Shown: positions 59,891 to 64,000 of the stretch, piece by piece | Position numbering within the stretch: position 1 is the first letter of the stretch | Layout of the letters: each line of letters starts with the position of its first letter | Origin: Mesorhizobium hawassense | GTDB taxonomy: Bacteria; Pseudomonadota; Alphaproteobacteria; Rhizobiales; Rhizobiaceae | NCBI RefSeq assembly: GCF_003289945.1 | Contig: NZ_QMBP01000002.1 | Coordinates: forward strand, 434,001-498,000 | DNA length: 64,000 nucleotides | Direction of reading: 5' to 3' | Translations under genes and position numbers: made by a program | Notes under the pieces: model-generated | The model's database searches: none | Told to the model about the DNA's origin: nothing | Seen by the model: only the letters and a program-made list of their open reading frames with translations

Positions 59891-60796
59891 TTGATCATCG
59901 TCGTCGGCTCGATCAACCTCGACCTCATCGCCAATGTCGACCGCTTGCCGGAACCCGGTGAGACGGTCCGTGGCTCCAGCTTCGCCACCGCGCCCGGTGG
60001 CAAGGGCGCCAACCAGGCGCTGGCCGCGGCGCGCGCCGGCGCACAGGTGCGCATGGTGGGCGCGGTCGGCAAGGATAGTTTTGCCGCCGAGGCGCTCGCT
60101 TTGCTCAAGACCGGCAATGTCGATCTTTCCGGGGTCGGCCAGAGCTTCGCCTCCACCGGCACCGCCTTGATCCTGGTCGGCGCCGACGGCGAAAACGTCA
60201 TCGCCGTGGTGCCGGGCGCCAATGATTCTGTGGTGCCGGGCGATGTCGCCAAGGCTTACCTCAAAAAGGGTGATGTCGTGCTTCTGCAGCACGAGATCCC
60301 GCTGCAGACGGTCGAAGCCACGCTGGACGCGGCGCGCGCGACAGGCGCCGTCAGCGTGCTGAACACCGCCCCCTTCCGCGCTGAAGCCGCCGGCTTCGTC
60401 GGCAAGGCAGACTATGCCGTCGCCAACGAAACCGAGTTCGACCTCTATGGCGAGGCGCTTGCGCTTTCCGGGCGCGACCGCCCTGCCCGCATGCGGGACT
60501 ATGCCCAAAAGACCGGCCGCGCCATCGTCGTCACGCTGGGTGGCGAGGGCGTGCTCGCCGCCACGCCGGACGATTTCCTCACCATTCCAGCGCTGAAGAT
60601 CACCCCGGTCGACACCGTCGGCGCAGGCGACACTTTTTGCGGCTATTTCGGCGCCGGCCTGTCGTCCGGCCTGTCGCTTCAGGATGCGCTCACCCGCGCC
60701 GCCGCGGCCGGCTCGCTCGCCTGCCTGAAGCCCGGCGCGCAGCCGGCAATCCCGCTGGGCAAGGATGTCGACGCGGCCTTGGCGGGCATGCACTAA
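59891..60796 (+). CDS. rbsK: Ribokinase (PfkB family)
   Basis: A 301-residue kinase that phosphorylates ribose to ribose-5-phosphate. It has VVGSINLDLIANVDRLPEPGE, the glycine-rich APGGKGANQALAAARAG, and the catalytic DTVGAGDTFCGYFGAGL with the base Asp. TTG 59891 is chosen because AGGAGG lies six bases upstream; the earlier in-frame ATG has no such site. The nucleoside hydrolase on the other strand would supply ribose. Three bases separate it from the amidase. Confidence 0.9.
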   Translation: MIIVVGSINLDLIANVDRLPEPGETVRGSSFATAPGGKGANQALAAARAGAQVRMVGAVGKDSFAAEALALLKTGNVDLSGVGQSFASTGTALILVGADGENVIAVVPGANDSVVPGDVAKAYLKKGDVVLLQHEIPLQTVEATLDAARATGAVSVLNTAPFRAEAAGFVGKADYAVANETEFDLYGEALALSGRDRPARMRDYAQKTGRAIVVTLGGEGVLAATPDDFLTIPALKITPVDTVGAGDTFCGYFGAGLSSGLSLQDALTRAAAAGSLACLKPGAQPAIPLGKDVDAALAGMH

Positions 60797-60799
60797 GCC

Positions 60800-62251
60800 A
60801 TGCGCCCCGTCACCAAACATGCCGTGCCGCCGGCCGGCGATATCTGCCACCTTTCCGCCGTCGAGCTCGCCGGCAGGATCAAGCAGCGACAATTGTCGGT
60901 GTGCGAAGTGGTCGGCGCCTTCCTCGACCGCATCGAAGCGGTGAACCCGCTGGTCAACGCCATCGTTTCGCTGCGCGAGCGCGCCGATATCCTGGCCGAG
61001 GCCGAGAGCGCCGATGCCGATCTGGCGCGGTGCGGCGAGACCGGATCGCTGTTCGGCCTGCCCATCGCGATCAAGGACCTCGCCCTGACCAAGGGGCTCA
61101 GAACCACCTTCGGCTCGCCGATCTTCGCTGATTTCGTCCCCGACATGGACGATTTCTTCGTCGAGCGCATCCGCAAGGCCGGCGCCATCATCATCGGCAA
61201 GACCAATGTTCCGGAATTCGGCCTGGGCTCCAACACCTACAATCCGGTCTTCGGACCAACCCTCAACGCCTTCGACCCGGCGCTCACCGCCGGCGGCTCC
61301 AGCGGCGGCGCGGCGGTGGCGCTGGCGCTAGACATGGTGCCGGTTGCCGACGGCAGCGACTTTGGCGGCTCGCTGCGCAATCCGGCCGCCTACAACAACG
61401 TCTATGGATTCCGCCCCTCGCAAGGCCTTGTGCCCGCCGGCCCGGACTTCGATGTCTTTCACGCCCAGATGGGCGTCGAAGGGCCGATGGGCCGAAATAT
61501 TCGCGACATCGCGCTGCTGCTCGACGAACAGGCCGGCTATCACCCGCAGGCGCCGCTGTCGCATGCCAAGGAAGGCTCATTCCTCGACGGTTTGGGCGCG
61601 AAGGCATCCGGCGGCCGCGTCGCCTGGCTGGGCGACCTCGGCGGCCATCTGCCGACGGAACCGGGCGTGCTCGACCTGTGCGAGGCAGCGCTTGCCCGCT
61701 TCGCCGACGCATCGTTCCATAGCGAAGCCTTGGTGCCGGATGTCGACTTCGAGGCGCTGTGGCAGGCTTTTGTCACCTTGCGCCAGTCAAGCAGCGGCTG
61801 CGGGCTGAAGGCGCATTACGACGATCCGGTAAAACGCAAGCTCTTGAAGCCCGAGGCTGTGTGGGAAGTGGAGCAGGCGATGCGCCTGTCCGCGCCGCAG
61901 ATCCATGCCGCAGCCGTCCGCCGCACCTCCTGGCACAAGACACTGCTTGCGCTGTTCGAGCGCTTCGACCTGATCGCGCTGCCCAGCGCGCAGGTCTTTC
62001 CCTTCGACGTCTCGACCCCCTGGCCGCGTGAGGTCGCGGGGCGGACCATGGACAGCTATCACCGCTGGATGCAGGTCTCGGCCTTCGCCACGCTCGGCGG
62101 TTGCCCGTCGCTCAACGTGCCGGCCGGCTTCGACGACAAAGGCCGGCCGATGGGTATGCAGTTGATCGGCCGCCCGCGCGGCGATTTGGGCGTGCTCAAA
62201 GCCGGCGCCGCTTATGAGGCGACGCTGCCCTGGCCCACGGGCGCGGCCTGA
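60800..62251 (+). CDS. Amidase (amidase-signature family)
   Basis: A 483-residue hydrolase with the Ser-Ser-Lys triad: AIKDLALTKGL near 90 (Lys), TAGGSSGGAAVALALD near 165 (Ser) and GSDFGGSLRNPAAY near 190 (nucleophile Ser). Substrate unknown; the family hydrolyses amides such as carboxamides, 6-aminohexanoate or Glu-tRNA amides. It follows ribokinase by three bases. Confidence 0.88.
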   Translation: MRPVTKHAVPPAGDICHLSAVELAGRIKQRQLSVCEVVGAFLDRIEAVNPLVNAIVSLRERADILAEAESADADLARCGETGSLFGLPIAIKDLALTKGLRTTFGSPIFADFVPDMDDFFVERIRKAGAIIIGKTNVPEFGLGSNTYNPVFGPTLNAFDPALTAGGSSGGAAVALALDMVPVADGSDFGGSLRNPAAYNNVYGFRPSQGLVPAGPDFDVFHAQMGVEGPMGRNIRDIALLLDEQAGYHPQAPLSHAKEGSFLDGLGAKASGGRVAWLGDLGGHLPTEPGVLDLCEAALARFADASFHSEALVPDVDFEALWQAFVTLRQSSSGCGLKAHYDDPVKRKLLKPEAVWEVEQAMRLSAPQIHAAAVRRTSWHKTLLALFERFDLIALPSAQVFPFDVSTPWPREVAGRTMDSYHRWMQVSAFATLGGCPSLNVPAGFDDKGRPMGMQLIGRPRGDLGVLKAGAAYEATLPWPTGAA

Positions 62252-62361
62252 GCCGGTTGAGCGATCTTTGTCGGCAACGCGGGACGGCTTGCGCCGACAG
62301 CGGCGCCGTGCATTGATCCGCGGCCACCGCCGCATCACCTCTATCCCGTTCGAGGAAGACC

Positions 62362-62976
62362 ATGTCGCTGGAACTCTACGCAACCTATGTCGTCGCCTGC
62401 ATCGTCATCATCCTGGTGCCCGGTCCGACGGTCACGCTGATCATCGCCAACAGCATCCGCCACGGCTCGCGCGCCGGGCTTGCCAATGTCGCCGGCACGC
62501 AGGCGGGTCTCGCCATCATGATCGCCATCGTCGGCATCGGCCTCAACACGCTGATCGCCGGCATGGGCCACTGGTTTGAATGGGTACGCCTGATCGGCGC
62601 CGCCTATCTGATCTGGATGGGCGTGCAGATGTTCCGCGCCAAAGGCACACTCAACCCCGACGGATCGGCCCGCAAACCGCGCGGCGGCTTCTTCCTGCAG
62701 GGCTTCCTGGTGGCGATAAGCAATCCGAAGACGCTTGTCTTCTTTGGCGCCTTCTTCCCGCAGTTCATCGCGCCGCAGGGCAATTATACGCTGCAGATCG
62801 TGGTGATGGGCCTGACCGCGATGATCTTCGCCGCCATGTCGGACTCGACCTACGCGCTTGCCGCCGGCCGTGCCGGCCGCCTGCTGTCGGCCAGCCGCGT
62901 CAGGCTGATGTCGAGGATCAGCGGCAGTTTTCTCGTCGGCGGCGGCCTCTGGCTGGCGTTCTCCAAGGCGAAGTAA
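62362..62976 (+). CDS. LysE family exporter (amino acid / RhtB type)
   Basis: A 204-residue membrane protein with about six helices: VACIVIILVPGPTVTLIIANSI at the start, GAAYLIWMGVQMFRAKGTL near 95, and NPKTLVFFGAFFPQFI near 125, all typical of RhtB/LysE efflux of amino acids. Substrate unknown. Confidence 0.9.
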   Translation: MSLELYATYVVACIVIILVPGPTVTLIIANSIRHGSRAGLANVAGTQAGLAIMIAIVGIGLNTLIAGMGHWFEWVRLIGAAYLIWMGVQMFRAKGTLNPDGSARKPRGGFFLQGFLVAISNPKTLVFFGAFFPQFIAPQGNYTLQIVVMGLTAMIFAAMSDSTYALAAGRAGRLLSASRVRLMSRISGSFLVGGGLWLAFSKAK

Positions 62977-63007
62977 CAGCAGCCGAAAGCCCAGACCACA
63001 AAGTACT

Positions 63008-63047
63008 TTTCCGCAAGCGGAAAGGCGGATTGAAAGTCAGCCTTTCC
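63008..63047 (+). promoter_or_regulatory. Mutually exclusive hairpins before the small membrane gene
   Basis: TTTCCGC (63008-63014) can pair with GCGGAAA (63017-63023), or GGAAAGGC (63019-63026) can pair with GCCTTTCC (63040-63047). The two structures share the GGAAA stretch, so only one can form. They lie 31 bases before the start of the next gene. Confidence 0.45.
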
Positions 63048-63077
63048 GTCTCCACATGACTCGCGAGCAGGGGATTC

Positions 63078-63386
63078 ATGCTGGTGTCGTGGACTTATGC
63101 GAATGTGAAGAGAGACGTCCCTGGCGTGATCTTCATCATCGCCATGTTCGCTGCGATTTATGTATGTGGGCGCCCCAGCAACACCATCCCGATCCGGTCG
63201 GTCGACCCGGTTGACGCTACGGTCAAAAGTCTCGCTTGGGACGGTATCAAGACATATGCGCTGCTGCTCGAAAACGATTCGATGGTGTTCGTCCAGGACG
63301 ATCGCCCGTATTTGCTAGGCTCGCACGTGGCAATCGAGCGCGTCACCCGCAACGACGGCTCCGTCTTCTACCGATTTCCAGAATGA
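63078..63386 (+). CDS. Small membrane protein with one helix and soluble domain
   Basis: 102 residues. One helix (VPGVIFIIAMFAAIYVCG, about 14-31) followed by a soluble beta-rich part (VKSLAWDGIKTYALLLENDSMVFVQDD and VAIERVTRNDGSVFYRFP). Not recognised. Its stop overlaps a start of the next gene (ATGA), which has a comparable layout, so the two may be a pair of related membrane-anchored proteins. Confidence 0.65.
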   Translation: MLVSWTYANVKRDVPGVIFIIAMFAAIYVCGRPSNTIPIRSVDPVDATVKSLAWDGIKTYALLLENDSMVFVQDDRPYLLGSHVAIERVTRNDGSVFYRFPE

Positions 63387-63406
63387 GCGGCGGCGAGGAT
63401 CGTTCA

Positions 63407-63784
63407 ATGGGGCATACACGGATTTCGCTTCTGCATCGCCTGCTTCTGTTCACGGAAGTGTACCGTGACACAATTATTCGTGCCGCGTGCTTAGGCGTTT
63501 TTGCATTGGTCGCCGTTGGCTACGTCGCGCGGATGGAAGCCAATCCAGTTGTTGCGACGGAGCGCGTGACGGGCGTGGTCGAATCCATCAGAGTGCCGAT
63601 CAATCCGAACGGCAGTGCCGGCCGCGCGCTTTACTACAGCTACGATGTCCGTCTCGACGACGACAAAGCGCTGATATTCATCGATGACGATGTTGGAACA
63701 CCGCATCCCGTGGGCTCGGTGCTCCCTCTTGAACGCCAGCACCATAAGAGCGGCGCCGACACCTATCGATTGCTCGATGGGTGA
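63407..63784 (+). CDS. Small membrane protein, partner of the preceding gene
   Basis: 125 residues from ATG 63407, which has AGGA seven bases upstream; ATG 63383 overlaps the preceding stop and is an alternative. A helix (IIRAACLGVFALVAVGYVAR) is followed by a soluble domain (ERVTGVVESIRVPI ... GSVLPLERQHHKSGADTYRL). The ending parallels the end of the upstream protein (GSHVAIERV), suggesting duplication. Function unknown. Confidence 0.62.
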   Translation: MGHTRISLLHRLLLFTEVYRDTIIRAACLGVFALVAVGYVARMEANPVVATERVTGVVESIRVPINPNGSAGRALYYSYDVRLDDDKALIFIDDDVGTPHPVGSVLPLERQHHKSGADTYRLLDG

Positions 63785-63815
63785 CGACGCACGCTCGGTT
63801 GGTTTGCTTTGACGT

Positions 63816-64000
63816 TCAGTTGAGCCGCCCGAGCCGCTCCACCAGCAGCGCGAAGAAGCCATCATGGTCGATGTCGCGCATCACCATGGCGTTCTTCTCG
63901 CGCTTGGTGACGCCCCACCAGTCGATCACCGTCATGCCCATGGTGAGCTCCGACGCAGTCTCGACGCTGACATTGCAGCGGCGTCCCTTGAACAGCTCAG
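63816..64000 (-). CDS. Nucleoside hydrolase, C-terminal end (partial)
   Basis: The frame enters from the right edge, leaving the last 61 residues: GRRCNVSVETASELTMGMTV, IDWWGVTKREKNAMVMRDID and FFALLVERLGRLN. These match the ends of inosine/uridine-preferring (IunH-type) nucleoside hydrolases. The complete protein would lie outside the window. Its product, free ribose, is the substrate of the ribokinase at 59891. Confidence 0.82.
   Translation of the reverse strand, partial: ELFKGRRCNVSVETASELTMGMTVIDWWGVTKREKNAMVMRDIDHDGFFALLVERLGRLN

Noticed and set aside
1..64000. CRISPR array, insertion sequence or prophage
   Set aside because: No regularly spaced repeats, transposase, integrase or phage structural gene was seen; the repeats found are short palindromic intergenic elements.

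Overview
The window is a high-GC chromosomal segment of a Rhizobiales alphaproteobacterium, most likely Mesorhizobium or a close relative. This rests on gene content and protein character (NasS/NasT nitrate control, a MucR/Ros regulator, FnrN, the IalB family, DUF2244/DUF2214, RpiR-controlled catabolic genes) and on two families of dispersed palindromic intergenic repeats of the kind seen in rhizobia. No tRNA, rRNA, CRISPR array, transposase or phage gene was seen.

Layout. 1-3.9 kb: end of a sugar-type ABC importer operon (binding protein, double ATPase, two permeases). 3.9-13.0 kb: nitrate assimilation on the minus strand, reading nasT-nasS, a regulated leader, a 54-residue membrane protein, a nitrate transporter, nirB, nirD and nasA. 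13.1-15.4 kb: sulfotransferase-like and glycosyltransferase genes. 16.1-18.8 kb: a Tat-exported DUF5666 protein with a collagen-like tail, a DUF6502 protein and a MucR-family regulator. 18.9-26.3 kb: an oxygen-response module of fnrN, cydA-cydB-cydX-hemerythrin and the divergent cydD-cydC. 26.4-34 kb: a HerA-like ATPase and a small RpiR-type catabolic cluster (RidA-like, amidohydrolase, flavin monooxygenase, SnoaL-like). 34.4-42.7 kb: kdp potassium uptake (two tiny proteins including KdpF, then A, an extra small protein, B, C, D, E). 42.8-44.6 kb: IalB-like, a small exported protein and Nudix. 44.6-50.8 kb: tripartite tricarboxylate transporter (tctCBA) with a CoA-transferase, a citryl-CoA lyase-like enzyme and a divergent IclR regulator. 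50.8-53.2 kb: ArsR/SRPBCC/VOC/DUF1801 cassette. 53.2-57.6 kb: housekeeping genes (GNAT, DUF2214, Nth, DUF2244, methyltransferase, AraC-Ogt fusion). 57.9-59.7 kb: four compact genes for small exported proteins behind a terminator-containing leader. 59.9-64 kb: ribokinase, amidase, LysE exporter, two small membrane proteins and the end of a nucleoside hydrolase.

How parts work together. The nitrate operon shows a layered control that can be read from the DNA: a sigma-54 (-24/-12) promoter with a possible NtrC-like upstream dyad, then a two-hairpin ANTAR target (both hexaloops with A1 and G4) whose second hairpin overlaps the 5' arm of an intrinsic terminator. NasT would act there as antiterminator, held back by NasS without nitrate. 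In the oxygen module, FnrN (Cys cluster and E-xx-SR recognition helix) has an exact TTGAT-N4-ATCAA box between cydA and cydD.

Most unusual items: a compact four-helix (cloverleaf) leader between a putative RpiR operator and the ribosome-binding site of the RidA-like gene; four copies of a TGTGGG-N7-CCCACA-type inverted repeat around the mucR/DUF6502/glycosyltransferase region; the four-gene exported-protein cluster; extra small proteins in the kdp and nas operons; perfect 12-14 bp hairpins at three operon junctions; and mutually exclusive hairpins before 63078. All functional statements are inferences from sequence; nothing was searched or folded by software.
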